Below, in pieces: positions 24,960 through 36,671 of a stretch of DNA of 64,000 nt (its first letter is position 1; each line of letters opens with the position of its first letter). Both the position numbers and the translations under genes were made by a program. Under the pieces are notes generated by a model, which was given only the letters and a program-made list of their open reading frames with translations, searched no databases and was not told the DNA's origin. Source of the DNA: Sinotaia quadrata (taxonomy: Eukaryota > Mollusca > Gastropoda > Architaenioglossa > Viviparidae); the NCBI GenBank assembly GCA_028829895.1, contig CM054179.1, positions 48,319,391-48,383,390 on the forward strand, read 5' to 3'.

Positions 24960-25415
24960 CGTTGTGTTCACCAGCACATCAGAGTCATACTTATGCAGGT
25001 TCACTAGTGCTAATGCACTCACACAGACAACTGTTCACTGTTGCTCACATACTAAGTCAAATGTTCCCACTATTGCTAACACATTCAATCACTCAAACGT
25101 TCACTAATGCTAACGCACTCGATGAGTCAGATGTTTACTAGTACTAACGCACTCGATGAGTCAGATGTTTACTAGTACTAACGCACTCGATGAGTCAGAT
25201 GTTTACTAGTACTAACGCACCCAGAGAATCGAATGTTCCCTTTTGCTAACATATTGATTCAAATGTATACTAATGCTAACGTACGACATGAGTTAAATGG
25301 TCACTAATGCTAAAATACAGCATGAGTTAACTGTTCACGAATGCTAACGTACGACATGAGTTAAATGTTCACTAATGCTAACGTACGATATGAGTTAAAT
25401 GTTCCACGTGCACTA
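24960..25415. repeat. 34-bp minisatellite
   Basis: Units share AGTACTAACGCACTCGATGA plus GTCAGATGTTTACT in the middle (25100-25215). To the right lies the variant GCTAACGTACGACATGAG plus TTAAATGTTCACTAAT. Confidence 0.92.
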
Positions 25416-25500
25416 TTAACCTTTTTGAGATCAGTAAATGTTGTTGCCTAGACAACATTTTGCTCGCGTCACGTGTTAGAATTAGTGAACATTTGACTCA
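25416..25500. repeat. Inverted junction with small hairpin
   Basis: AAATGTTGT (25436-25444), a 7-nt loop and ACAACATTT (25452-25460) form a perfect 9-bp stem. Outside it, the array unit on the left reappears inverted on the right (GTTAGAATTAGTGAACATTT), and CACGTG occurs on both sides. Confidence 0.75.
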
Positions 25501-25870
25501 TTATGTTTCTTTCAGTGGACTCGTGATTCATTTAAAACGATACCACTAGTGGACATTTGATTCATTACATTAATATATAGTAATCATGTTCATGCAATAC
25601 GTTAATGAGTTTGCACAGTAAAGTACACTAATAAATTTGTAGAATGAAATACATTAATCAATATTTGCTCGGTGCATTACGTTAATAAATTTGTTGGGTG
25701 AAATACATTAGATGCACGGAATCTGTTAGTAAGTATACATGAACAAATGTGTGAAATACATTAGGTACACAGAAACTGTTAGTAAGTATACATGAACAAA
25801 TGTTTAAAATACATTAGATACACAGAAACGATTATTGACTATGCATGAAATAAACAAGCGTTTACATACA
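25501..25870. repeat. Degenerate repeats
   Basis: Diverged units of about 50-60 bp share GTATACATGAACAAATGT, AATACATTAGA and ACACAGAAAC. Confidence 0.75.
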
Positions 25871-26090
25871 TAAATACATGAAAAGAGGTGAGACGTTACC
25901 TACAGTTACATGCGCCAAATGTCGTTATCAGCACGCTGAACCTTTTCAACGTCTGCGTGCATTCTCGACCATTCTGGAATTCACTTTTTATTTCACTAAT
26001 AATTCACTATTCACCTTTCTCTCAGCACTATCTTGTACTTCCTTACGAATGTTTACCAGTAAATTTGTAACATCCTGAAAACAACGAAAT

Positions 26091-26338
26091 CAAATTGTTT
26101 TATAAAGCAACAAATTTACTCTAATTCGTCAAGTTGTTTATAAAGAAACAAATTTACTCTAATTCGTCAAGTTGTTTATAAAGAAACAAATTTACTCTAA
26201 TTCGTCAAGTTGTTTATAAAGAAACAAATTTACTCTAATTCGTCAAGTTGTTTATAAAGAAACAAATTTACTCTAATTCGTCAAGTTGTTTATAAAGCAA
26301 CAAATCTACTCTAATTCGTTAAGTTGTTTATAAAGCAT
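26091..26338. repeat. 38-bp minisatellite, 6+ units
   Basis: Very homogeneous units of GTTGTTTATAAAGAAACAAA plus TTTACTCTAATTCGTCAA. Confidence 0.96.
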
Positions 26339-26679
26339 AATTATTTAAAGTATCAACACCTAACATGACTTGCATTGGTGTGCATACGCGTGTGTTGGCT
26401 GACGCTTTAAGTTTATTTCTTAACTTTGGAGGTATTCAAATTATGAACCCGAATTCTTATTGACTACATTAACACAGTCACTTAGCTATGGCAGGTGCAT
26501 TTCTTTAGTCGTGCTTTTTGGCAGTTAGTGATTGGTCATTAATTTCCTTAAAGATGTGTCCTAGCTAGTGCCTGGTTCGATGCTTTTATAAACATAATTG
26601 ATGGAAGTGAAGAGAGGTTTACAGAGTCATTGTGTGAGTGGTGACAAAGCCTCAACATTTTGCATACAGCAGGGCTTTG
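26339..26679. other. Unique sequence
   Basis: Nothing recognised. Confidence 0.5.
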
Positions 26680-26935
26680 GGGATTGTGAGAACATCTGAT
26701 TGAACTTGAGACTGAAGGAAAGAGTGACTGGACTTGAGATTGTAAGAAAGGGTGACTGAACTTGGATTTTAAGAAAGATTGACTGGACTTGAGACTGTAG
26801 GAAATAATGGCTGGACTTGAGATTGTAAGAAAGGGTGACTAAAATTGAGATTGAAGGAAAGAGTGACTGGACCTGAAATTGAAGAAATGAGTGACTGGAC
26901 TTGAGATTGTAAGAAAGAGTGACTACTTATAGACT
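26680..26935. repeat. ~28-bp minisatellite
   Basis: About nine units of GACTGGACTTGAGATTGTAA plus GAAAGAGT, moderately diverged. Confidence 0.9.
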
Positions 26936-27343
26936 ATAACGAAGAGTACCAGAAAGGGAAAAGCATGGTGCAGAGTAATTATATTTGGAGTGCAGTTATG
27001 CGATAAAAAAAAATTCACAAGTATTTATTTTTACATCTTTTTTACATCAGCTACAGAATACATATTCCTTTCCATACTAATTCACATATGGAACATATGC
27101 AAGTTAGTTCCACAAGGAAAGAAAATATGCCTTGTTTGCACTATATGTTTTTTCTTTTGCATAATGAATCATTTTCCACATTCTTATCTTCTTCCAGAAA
27201 AAAATGCTATGTAATCAGTTAGGCTTATTATTCAAATACGATTCGCATAAACGCACACACAAACATATACACAGATTGATAAATGGACAGATTAATGAAT
27301 ACAGAGTTAATGATTAGTGCATTCAAAATGAATATATAGATTG
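26936..27343. other. Unique AT-rich sequence
   Basis: Nothing recognised. Confidence 0.5.
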
Positions 27344-27424
<81 letters not shown>

Positions 27425-27443
27425 GTAGGTAGGTAGGTAGGTA

Positions 27444-27502
<59 letters not shown>
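27344..27502. repeat. Compound microsatellite (GATA)(GTAG)(GATT)
   Basis: About 20 GATA units pass into about 6 GTAG units and then about 15 GATT units without interruption. It abuts LTR-like copy 3. Confidence 0.97.
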
Positions 27503-27503
<1 letters not shown>

Positions 27504-27938
27504 TGCACACCCACTTAGTTAATGAAAATTATTATTATTATTTATTAATCTTTCATAACTAATTACAAGTGATGAGAATCTTTATTTATTTTATTATTGA
27601 CACTCCAGCAGACTACTTGTTTCTCTCATTTTGTGGATATTTTGGTGCTTTAAAAGTTTTTCTATTCCACAATATAACATTTACGGTCACATAATATTTT
27701 CATGAGTGGAAAACGTCTTACTAAAGGAGAAGACAAATCCATCTTTAATCTATTTTGTGCATGCCCCCATCCACCCACTTTCTTCTCCAACATACGTTTA
27801 TCAATATGCTTAAGAAGGTCAATAAATATAACAATAAATTTATTAAATGAACAATCAAATATACATATGACAATCACACTGAAACATATTACTTGACATC
27901 AATATTCCATGATCTCATGTTTGGATAATTTTACTTTT

Positions 27939-27942
<4 letters not shown>
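27503..27942 (+). mobile_element. LTR-like family A, copy 3 (3'-truncated)
   Basis: Begins TTGCACACCCACTTAG, a decayed family start, and holds the diagnostic CATAACTAATTACAAGTGAT. It follows the full copy through CAATAAATTTATTAAATGAA and ends at TTTACAGTC. A pure TC microsatellite begins there. Both boundaries are simple repeats. Confidence 0.8.
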
Positions 27943-27996
<54 letters not shown>

Positions 27997-27998
27997 CC
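27943..27998. repeat. (TC)n microsatellite
   Basis: About 56 bp of TC repeats with one T-rich interruption. Confidence 0.95.
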
Positions 27999-28009
27999 TT
28001 CCTCCTTCC

Positions 28010-28620
28010 AAAGGTACGTGATCTCTATTCATTTCGAGTTTGTGATTTCTATATATAAAACTATGTAAACTCTCTATCTCTAAAGATGCGTTATTTTTCT
28101 CTCTAAATGTATTTGATTTCTATTACAATGGCATGTAATTTCTATCTCTAAAGGTATGTGATCTCTATCTACAAAGACATGTGATTTCTCTCTCTAAATG
28201 TATTTGATTTCTATTCCAATGATGTGTGATTTCTATCTCTTAAGGTATGCGATCTCTGTCTTCAAAGACGTGTGATTTCTCTCTCTAAATATATTTGACT
28301 TCTTTCTCTAAATGTATTTGATTTCTATCTCCAAAGACGTATGAGCTCCATTTCAAAAGATGTGTGATTTTTTTCTCTAAATGTATTTGTTTTTTTTATT
28401 CAAATGATGAGTGATTTTTATCTCTAAAGGTCTGTAATCTCTATCTCTAAAGACAGGTTATTTCTATCGATAAAGATGTGTGTATATAAGGATCACACAT
28501 CTTTATCGATAGAAATAACCTGTCTTTATAACACGTGTGATTTCTATCTTTAACAGCGTTTGATCTCTATCTCTTAAAGACGTGTGATCTCTATCTCTTA
28601 AAGACGTATAGCGTTCTTGA
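28010..28620. repeat. Degenerate ~25-bp minisatellite
   Basis: About 24 diverged units of TGATTTCTATCTCTAAAG plus five to seven variable bases. The perfect hairpin at 28448-28528 lies inside it. Confidence 0.9.
28448..28528. repeat. Perfect 35-bp inverted repeat, 11-nt loop
   Basis: The left arm 28448-28482 and right arm 28494-28528 are exact reverse complements over all 35 bases. The loop, TATATAAGGAT, is at 28483-28493. The arms consist of the surrounding minisatellite units, so one block was duplicated in inverted orientation. Confidence 0.97.
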
Positions 28621-29531
28621 TGTATGATCCTCAATATATTTTTTGCCGTCGCTGCAAATTTGGTCGTTTCAACGTAATGCCGTTTTAAAAAAAAATCCGG
28701 AAGTTGTAACCCTCCCAATACGCCCTCTAGCGCGCCTTATCAGCTATTCATCAGTTGGTTCTCTCCCTTTGAAAACTCATGTTAAACTACTTCTACAGAT
28801 TGCCTGTAGTTCCGCCGAAAGATTCATCTAATCCAAATATATCCCCTGCTGCTAATTTCCAGCTCTGCACTGTCAGTCTTCAGGAACTTTTGCAAGGTTT
28901 AAGTTTCCTGGAGGCTTTGAGAACGTCGTCAGCAACTGTCATAGAACATTGTTTACCTGTAGTGACGTATTTCACAAAGGAAAAAGTCAATAATTGTCAT
29001 CTATCTTTAATTCTATTTCATATCACAGAAACAGTATAATCAATCGATCAATTTCATTAAATGTTGACGATAATGACGATGATGACGGTGGTGGTAATAA
29101 TTGATGAGGGTGATGAGGGTGGGTGGATTTTGTGTTACGTGTCCTGCCGATATACTAATTTTGAAATAAATAAATGAAAGCAGAAGGAAATTTTAGAAAA
29201 TCCTTTTTACAAAATATTTTAGTTTTAATAGGGAAACATTTATTTAAAGCTTTTCCCATATTTTGCTTCTCTCTTTCTTTATACCTTTCCCTCTTTATTC
29301 CTCTCCGTTTCTCTCAATCATTTCATGCATCCGTCTACCATGTATATGTGTGTTTGTGTGTTTAAGTTATCTTACTAGTATGGACTGATCATTCTAACAA
29401 CTTTCTCAGTTTCCCAGTACCACTTTAATACTCGATTAGGCAAAACAGTGTGGTAATCCTTATTTATGTGTGTGTGCAAACGCAATGTTTGTGAAATGTC
29501 TGCGATAGAAATGTGCCGCTTTCGCTTGCAG
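28621..29531. other. Unique sequence
   Basis: 28621-29040 is fairly balanced and holds an 86-codon frame with no recognised motif. The rest is AT-rich. Confidence 0.5.
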
Positions 29532-29695
29532 ATCCTTGCTTTGGCAAGGCGCAAACATAAACAGAAGAATGTTTACACTCTTGCAATCTCCAGTCTGCTT
29601 GCCGTCATATATGCTTCAAGAAGTTAAGCTGTTGTTAAGGAAACCTTTAAAGTGTTCAGACGGCTGCAGGCTTACGCGCCTAGAGACAGATGTTT
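29532..29695 (+). CDS. Weak exon candidate, unknown product
   Basis: An acceptor (CTTTCGCTTGCAG) precedes a segment open in one frame for over 70 codons, to a stop at 29743. A GTAAGA donor-like site is at 29696. The peptide starts SLLWQGANINRRMFTLLQSP. GC content is visibly higher than the flanks. Not recognised; the acceptor tract is short. Confidence 0.18.
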
Positions 29696-29787
29696 GTAAG
29701 ACTGCGGACTTTAATAAGGCTTCTTTTCTTATTTTCCATCTCTAACTCGCTTTTTCTCTTCCTGTCACACACAAAATGTAGTCACTA

Positions 29788-29788
29788 A

Positions 29789-29856
<68 letters not shown>

Positions 29857-29864
29857 ACACACAC
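29788..29864. repeat. (CA)n microsatellite
   Basis: About 75 bp of almost pure CA repeats. Confidence 0.96.
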
Positions 29865-30049
29865 TCATGCCTTTACTTTTTTCTAGTTCAAACTTTAAAA
29901 TGTCTAAATAGATAAGATGCACTGTCTCTAGCATGCTATTTGAAACAGATGGGGTTACATTCGCAGTTTTTAGGGTAAGACATTGTTCAACGTAACTTGT
30001 TTTTAAATCATACATATTTAGAGCGACCACAAGACTGACGAACATCCCC
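29865..30049. other. Unique sequence
   Basis: Nothing recognised. Confidence 0.5.
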
Positions 30050-30165
30050 GGCCCCATAGATATTACACACACCATAGACATTGAACACCCCTGGCCCCAG
30101 AGATGTCGAACATCCCTAACCCCAGAGATGTCGAACCCTTGACCCCCTTGGATGTCAAACACGTC
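30050..30165. repeat. ~30-bp degenerate repeat
   Basis: About four units share GATGTCGAACA and CCTGGCCCCAGA. Confidence 0.8.
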
Positions 30166-31310
30166 TTGACCCCAATGCGAAAGTCTGCATCACTAAACGG
30201 TAACTGTGGTTACTTTTCAAAAGAGTAGACATGTTAAAATGTATCTTCGGATGGATCAAAGACAAACTCATTCCGCTAATTTAGACGGAATAACGTTTGT
30301 GTTATTGCCAGTATATAAAAGAATAATTATTTCGGTTTCGCCACTTCACCACCACCACAACCCCAGTCTTAATTTATCTGTACACCTCTCAGCCCGTCAC
30401 ATTTCACGTCAGTATTGCATTTTTTTAAAGGGTGATAATTTTTAGTCCTGAAAATGCTTATAATTTAAAGTGAACACCCACATAGAGCTACTTTGGAAAA
30501 GAAATCATTTGCCCACCTGTTGAAATCTATCTTCAAGGTCCTGTCTGTATCGTTAAATTCCATGGAATAGTTGTTGTCTGAATCGCTAATTTGTGATTTT
30601 TCAGGTTCATGGCTTGAAACGAATATCCGTCTGATTCAAGTAGGTAGACTTGATATATTATTCAGTTTACCTGTATCCACTTATAGAACGAAAATAAAAA
30701 ATACATTTTATGATATCACGGTTTTCTTTCAAACACCCAAGAGTGACTCCATCAGCGAATAACGCCTTAAAACAGAACTAAAATCCATTATGCAGTATGC
30801 ACTCATAACCTCTAAATAACTACAACATATACAACAATATGAAAAGTACACCATTCTAGACGCCCACTTCAACACAAACACTACAATAATGACACTCCAC
30901 AAAATTACGTTTTGACTAAACCCAGCAAAGAAACGGGTGTTTCTAGTACTGATCTGACTGATGCAGAGCAGTGCCTTTCGGAGGATTTAAAATTAGATCC
31001 ATGGGCAACAAGTCACGTGATGACAGAAGCTTTTAAACAGTAAAGAGCTAACGAAAGCTGGGCATAATGCAGAGAAAATGATAAGAAGCATCCATACCAG
31101 AAACATCACAACATCACAAAAACAACTAATCTCGTATGTGCGAAGATAATACAAAAAAATGCATGCTGCCAACTTCCCCAAGGCCAGAGCTCTTGGAATT
31201 CCTCTCACTCTTATTGAGGGCCTTGTAGGACGGGCAGGATTTGAACGTAAACCTGTATGTCCAGCTAATGGGTCGTTTGGATCGTTGTCGGATCTATGGA
31301 CAATCATAAA
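30166..31310. other. Unique sequence
   Basis: 31150-31310 is more GC-balanced. The minus-strand string GTTCAAATCCTGCCC at 31232-31246 resembles a tRNA B box, but no A box or cloverleaf is visible. No gene is called. Confidence 0.45.
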
Positions 31311-31430
31311 GCCTGCAGTATGACGTCAGGTGCTTGCCGACTTCGCTATGTCCCTCACTGCAGTGAATGTGACGTCAGGAGTTTGCCGACGTCATTTAGT
31401 GTCCCTCACTGAAGTGCAGAAAATGGTGAC
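31311..31430. promoter_or_regulatory. Duplicated CRE-like segment (TGACGTCA)
   Basis: Two ~55-bp units each start TGACGTCAGG and contain TTGCCGAC and GTCCCTCACTG. TGACGTCA is the consensus palindrome bound by CREB/ATF factors. A third CGACGTCA lies in the second unit. Regulatory use is an inference; tandem duplication alone could explain it. Confidence 0.35.
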
Positions 31431-32223
31431 TTTCGGGCACCCCGTGATGTACCGCAAATCTGTGTGCAGGGAAGGGTGGGGGACATTTTTGCTTCGTCAG
31501 GATTGACTTGCTGTTGGCAGTATCAAAAATGTTGTCTTTCAGAAGCTTTGTGTCACGTTTCTAGCACTGTCTGATGATCGTCGCTGAATGTGCAAGTTAT
31601 GACAAATCTTTTATCGGATAATTTAGCCACCATCACAGCAGGGAAGGTGATAATGGAAAGTGGAGGCACGGACATTGTGGGTAATTTGAAATGACGAGGA
31701 CCACATATCCTTTCTTAACACTTTTTAGTTGGTTTATGTTGTTCTGAATATTTGTCTCTATCTTCCAGTGGGGCTGGATTAATTTTAATTTGTTGTTCAG
31801 TGTAGTCAAGCATTGTTATGCGATGATATTAAGTATTAAAGTTTGTACCTGGGATGAATGCATTAGATAAGCAGCAATAGGTGTGAGTAGTGTTGTTGTT
31901 TATTTTTTTCTGTTCCCATTTCCAGATCAACTTAAGTTGGTGAAGAATGCAGCAGAAACGGATTTAGTTTAGAATTTTAACAAATTTGTTTCCCTTACAT
32001 AATACCCTCAACTTGTGTGTATATATATTTGTACGTGTGTGTATATTTTGATATATTAGGCATGTGACGTTCGCATAAACTTTGAAGCATATCCTACTTG
32101 TCCCGAAAGCAACTCCACATACTTACCATCATATTCATATAACATCAGCTACCTAACAACCTCCTTGGAAAACAGAGATATAATGAATGAAAACTGATTG
32201 TACTTGAAACAAATCAACCAAAT
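31431..32223. other. Unique sequence
   Basis: Nothing recognised. Confidence 0.5.
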
Positions 32224-32228
32224 GGCAG

Positions 32229-33548
32229 TAGGGTGGAGTAAATTTGCCTATCCCTATTTATAAATTGTTAAATGACAACGTGACCCGACCTTGAGCATTG
32301 CTAATGGTGGTATTTTTTATAAGTGTCAGAATTTGAGTAAACAACAGGTAAAGAATGTGCTAGAATTTGCTGATGTAATCTAAAAGAGTTACAAGTGGAT
32401 GAGTAGATTTTATTATCCATTGGATAAGATTTACAAAGAACAAGATCAAAGTTTACCTGTTGAAAAGAATTGCATTGTCTAATCACTTTGATTCTGGTGT
32501 GGCAAGAAGTCCAGTCATGAAAGGAAGTCATTAGCTTAATGCAAAGAAGAAAACGTTTTATTCTAGAATCTCTGGAATTTCTAGAATTTCACAGTTTATT
32601 GGTCTATAAATTTCTCTGACTTCGGTAGATTCGAGAATTGCTACCCCAATTGTGTAAGTGTAAGAGTACACTGCACTCAATTGATGTATGACAGCAAGGA
32701 ATGTTTCACTACATCATAGAATTTCTGATATAAGGAAGTTACTGAAATTACTACATTGTTGTTCTGAGGGAATTCTGAGGGAATTAATATGGTGAAGGAG
32801 CACCCAGATTAGCCTCAAGAGAACTGCACTTCATGGAACATTCTACAGTGTGCTGGAGAAACATGGAAGAATTGACAATACTATTATGAACAATGAACTT
32901 GTGACATTGTTATGAAAGCATGCAAAGACTATTTCGTCATCATCTGGACAAGGTTAGGTACAAACTATTACTGCTTTTCTCTCTGTAACTCAATTTCTGT
33001 TCTCTGATAAGAATTATCCTGTTAGTTATATTGACACTAATCTACTGAATTATGAGTTAGGATATAAGACTGTATGAGCATTGAAATTATTCGAATGTGA
33101 TTTCATGGAAATATTGATGTCAAATAATATTTTCATTGTATTTATTATATGCCTATTTAATTGATGATTTAATAAATTTATTGTTGAATTTATTGACCTT
33201 CTTACAAATATTGATAACATATGGTAGAGAATTAGTGAGTGGATGGGGGCTTGCTAAATATAGATTAATGACAGATTTGTCTTCTCCTTTTATAAAATGT
33301 TCTCCACCTATGGAAATACTGTGTGACAGTAAATGTTTGTTTAAACTTGTGGAAGAGAGAAAACGGTTAACACGTCTGCAAATCCTCGAAGTGAGAGAAA
33401 TATGGTTTCTTCTGAAGAATTATTAAGAACATAAATTAAGAGTCTCAGTACTTGTAATTAGTTATGGATGATTAATAACAACAACAACAACAACAACAAT
33501 AATAATAATAATAATAATAATAAAATAACTAGGGTGGCGTTGCTCAAA
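32229..33548 (-). mobile_element. LTR-like family A, copy 4, near full length
   Basis: 1320 bp, reverse orientation. It is bounded by perfect 5-bp direct repeats GGCAG (32224-32228 and 33549-33553). The outer ends read TAGGGTGGAG and GGTGGCGTTGCTCAAA, decayed from TG...CA. It contains an (AAC)(AAT) simple-repeat stretch at 33478-33522. It is shorter than copy 9 because central sequence is missing. No conserved frame. Confidence 0.85.
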
Positions 33549-33553
33549 GGCAG

Positions 33554-33877
33554 CAACATTATATAATAATACAAACCTTAGCAGACATTAGTTAATATAA
33601 AAAAAATAATCGTTCCAAGAAACATAATTATTTCAAATATAGGATGTGAACTGTCTTCTTACAGGACTAAGTCGCTAGATGTAATATTTATGCAATTCAA
33701 ACATACATACTATTCAAAACTGATTTTCAAGGGGAACAATCGAATAGAATAACACTTATCAAACATAAAGGACATTATATTCTTCTGTGGAAACGTTTGT
33801 GGTAAACCTGGCATACATATCACCTCAGCCAAACAACATAAATATCTACATGAAAAACAACAGAAAACACGTGAGCA
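33554..33877. other. Unique AT-rich spacer
   Basis: Separates two LTR-like copies in opposite orientation. Nothing else recognised. Confidence 0.5.
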
Positions 33878-35385
33878 GAGCAATTAATAATTGATAACTA
33901 AATGCAAGTGGCTGGAATCTTAATCCATATATTAATAATAAATCCCAATAGACGCCCAACTTGTCTCCCACTTGGCGGATCGCCTGCCGCTGCAAAACTC
34001 TACCCCTTACAACATTTAGATAGATACTCTACTGACACATGATTTCTTTAGTATGTGGAACTTTGAACTGAAGGAATAATTAGATCCATCTTTTAAGTTA
34101 TTTTAATGAGCCCCCATTCATCCACTATTACTCCACACATATAAATAGTATGTGTAAGAAGCACAAATAAGAAACAACAAAAATTTTATTAAATCATCAA
34201 TAAAACATATAAATGAATACAGTTGAAAACGAATACAGACTTTCATACTTCTACTGAGAATAAATGTTCAGATAATGTCAACCACTTATTCAATCTCTAT
34301 CCTAACAATAAAATAATCAAGTTAGTAATCAATAATCAAATACTTAGTCTATTTTTCATCCTGAATCAGATTAGGAGTGGAAAGAACAATAGTTAATTAT
34401 ACATGACCTTCTTATGACATAAACTGTAGATGGTGGGTTTCACAACATTGTCACAGACTCACTTTGCCTGTGTTGGATAATGGGTCTAACGTTCACTCTA
34501 GGTACTCTACCCAAACTGTTCCAAGAAATTTTGTTCTAAAATATCTGTGTACAATCTCTCCAGACCAAAGCCAGTCAGAACCAACTTCTGCCATATGGTT
34601 CTGGAATGGAGATTTTCGTAACCAATTTCCAGCAACCCAGTTGCCAGCAAGTGTAACAATTAGTGTTGGACACACGTACAACCTAGCTCAAGTAAAGTGC
34701 AGTAGATCACTGCAGTGGATAACGGGACAAAAGTTGTGCTCTTCACTGGAAAAGTCAAACCAAGGGATAACACAAGATTCTAAAATGTTTCTACACTCCC
34801 ATATCTCTCCACAAGCATTCTCAAATTTACATTCCTGTAATAAAACTCATTAGCCTGATTCACACACCTGGGCATAAAATATAATATAATCAAATTCATG
34901 AATACCATTTCCACTAGGGACAATGTCACGTGCTCAACAATGCAAAATTACAAAATCTCTCTAATTACAAGTCGTAAAACATCTGTTCAAACACAGGAAA
35001 ACATTTCCAAATCTAATTGCAAACCCATAAAATTCGACATTCTAAATACTTGAAATGATCTCTGAGTCTAATGACAACCATAAAATTAATAGTTTTAAAT
35101 GCAAGAAAATATTTTTAAGTCCACTATTTCCTTATCAGTCAAGTAACTCACCAGCTCACGATCAACATTTAATGACTGGACTTGACCACAGATGAAATCA
35201 AAGTGATAGATTTTTCCTAAAGGTCACATTCTGCCTGACTCTTATTGGTTAGATTTGTTATTGACCAGTATCAGACCATTGGTCACTTATAGCTGGCCAG
35301 CTGCCTAGAACTGGTTATTGTCACTAGGTGAGTTGTTTATTACTCAGCCTGGTTTGCTCACTTGAAAGAAACTTCGAACATGGAA
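33878..35385 (+). mobile_element. LTR-like family A, copy 5 (most diverged)
   Basis: Follows the family order: CCCACTTGGCGGAT (33967-33980), GAGCCCCCATTCATCCAC, AAATTTTATTAAATCATCAA, then TTTAATGACTGGACTTGACC and TGAGTTGTTTATTACTC near the end. Divergence is much higher than in the other copies and the ends are eroded. A 129-codon open frame at 34464-34853 is not shared with other copies. Confidence 0.7.
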
Positions 35386-35832
35386 AATTCCACAAAGGAT
35401 GACATGATAACCTTGCTTCAGGCTATCGTTAATCTATGGTTCTGGAGAGTTCTGACTTCCTTACATATTTCTTAAAGTGAAGTGCATAAAGTCTTATTTA
35501 AATTCTTTCTATATTTTGAGATATTAGCAGCATAAATATAATAATTATTTCATTCATATGTGCAGTCAGCTTTGCTCTGTCACATATACATACATGCATT
35601 CGTATGTACGTACAGACAAATGAAATCATGAGAAAAAAAAGAAGAGTGAAATTAAAAAGATGCAAATACAATAGAAATACATGTACACGTACATACAAGC
35701 ACACACACACACGTACACCTAAAATCATGCTTATTTACACATGAAATCACATTTCCACACATAAACTGAAACATTCACACACGAATCTATGAGAAACATT
35801 TCAATAACGTAATTTTTCTCTTTTATCTGCAG
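35386..35832. other. Unique AT-rich sequence
   Basis: Short CA and CATA stretches near 35580-35720. Nothing else recognised. Confidence 0.5.
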
Positions 35833-35949
35833 TTCCTTAAATGCCTCGCGGCATCCATCCCTCTACAAAGCAGTTCGGAATTGCTAAAAGCTGTTTTTGA
35901 AAACTTGTTTTTCAAATTCTCTATAACTGAAACTTTGTCTTCAATTTAA
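35833..35949 (+). CDS. Weak terminal-exon candidate
   Basis: A strong acceptor (TTTTTCTCTTTTATCTGCAG) is followed by one open frame of 38 codons ending in TAA at 35947-35949. The peptide begins FLKCLAASIPLQSSSELLKA, helix-like in composition. An AATAAA lies 270 bp downstream (about 36219), as for a 3' UTR. No family is recognised and no upstream exon found. Confidence 0.22.
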   Translation, partial: FLKCLAASIPLQSSSELLKAVFENLFFKFSITETLSSI

Positions 35950-36417
35950 AACGAGAATCTGATTTGTCAGAACTTTCATTTCATCAGAACTCTAGATTCT
36001 TCAAATAAAATTTTAAAAAGTGAAACATAAAATGGATCCTTAAATGAAACAAGAAGATAAATGAAACAAAACATGCTTGACAAGGAGGTTACCGGGCTCA
36101 TGTGTTGTGTGCTGGAGTACTGTTATACACAGATTGATGTCGAGTGGTGTCAAAGTAATTAATAAGAGCCCATGCGTTTTTCCCTTCAGTCTGAAGCTGA
36201 GTTTCCATTTTATCCAATAAATGTGTATATGTAAATTGTGGTGAGGTAATTAGCATCAAGCAATAAATAATGAATAAGACACATTGTGGTTTTTAACAAT
36301 GACAGTATTCGTGATGAAGAAAGACTGCAGTGACGTTGAAAATGTCATAATTCAGATATTGATTACAGTCATTAACTAGTATAGTATGCAAAGCATTAAA
36401 AAAAATCTATTATGATG
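35950..36417. other. Unique sequence
   Basis: Would be the 3' UTR if the exon candidate at 35833 were real. Otherwise nothing is seen. Confidence 0.4.
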
Positions 36418-36590
36418 ACTAACAAAGAATAAATAGAAAACAATATATTATGTAATTAACAAAGAATAAATAGAAAACAATATATTATATGATTAACAAA
36501 GCATACAAGACAATATATTATGCTGCTTAACAAAGCTAACAGAAAATAATATATGCTGATAATCAAACATAGAAAACAATATATTTTTGC
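36418..36590. repeat. ~37-bp degenerate array
   Basis: About 4.5 units of AACAAAGAATAAATAGAAAA plus CAATATATTATG. Confidence 0.88.
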
Positions 36591-36671
36591 TTTTTCTACA
36601 TTGTAATCTGTATGTAGTGTGGGCGGAGGTGTCGATAACGCATTCGTTAAAGTCACGGTCTAACAGGTTAA

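Noticed and set aside
31201..31300. Possible tRNA on the minus strand (B-box-like GTTCAAATCC)
   Set aside because: No A box at the right distance and no cloverleaf stems.
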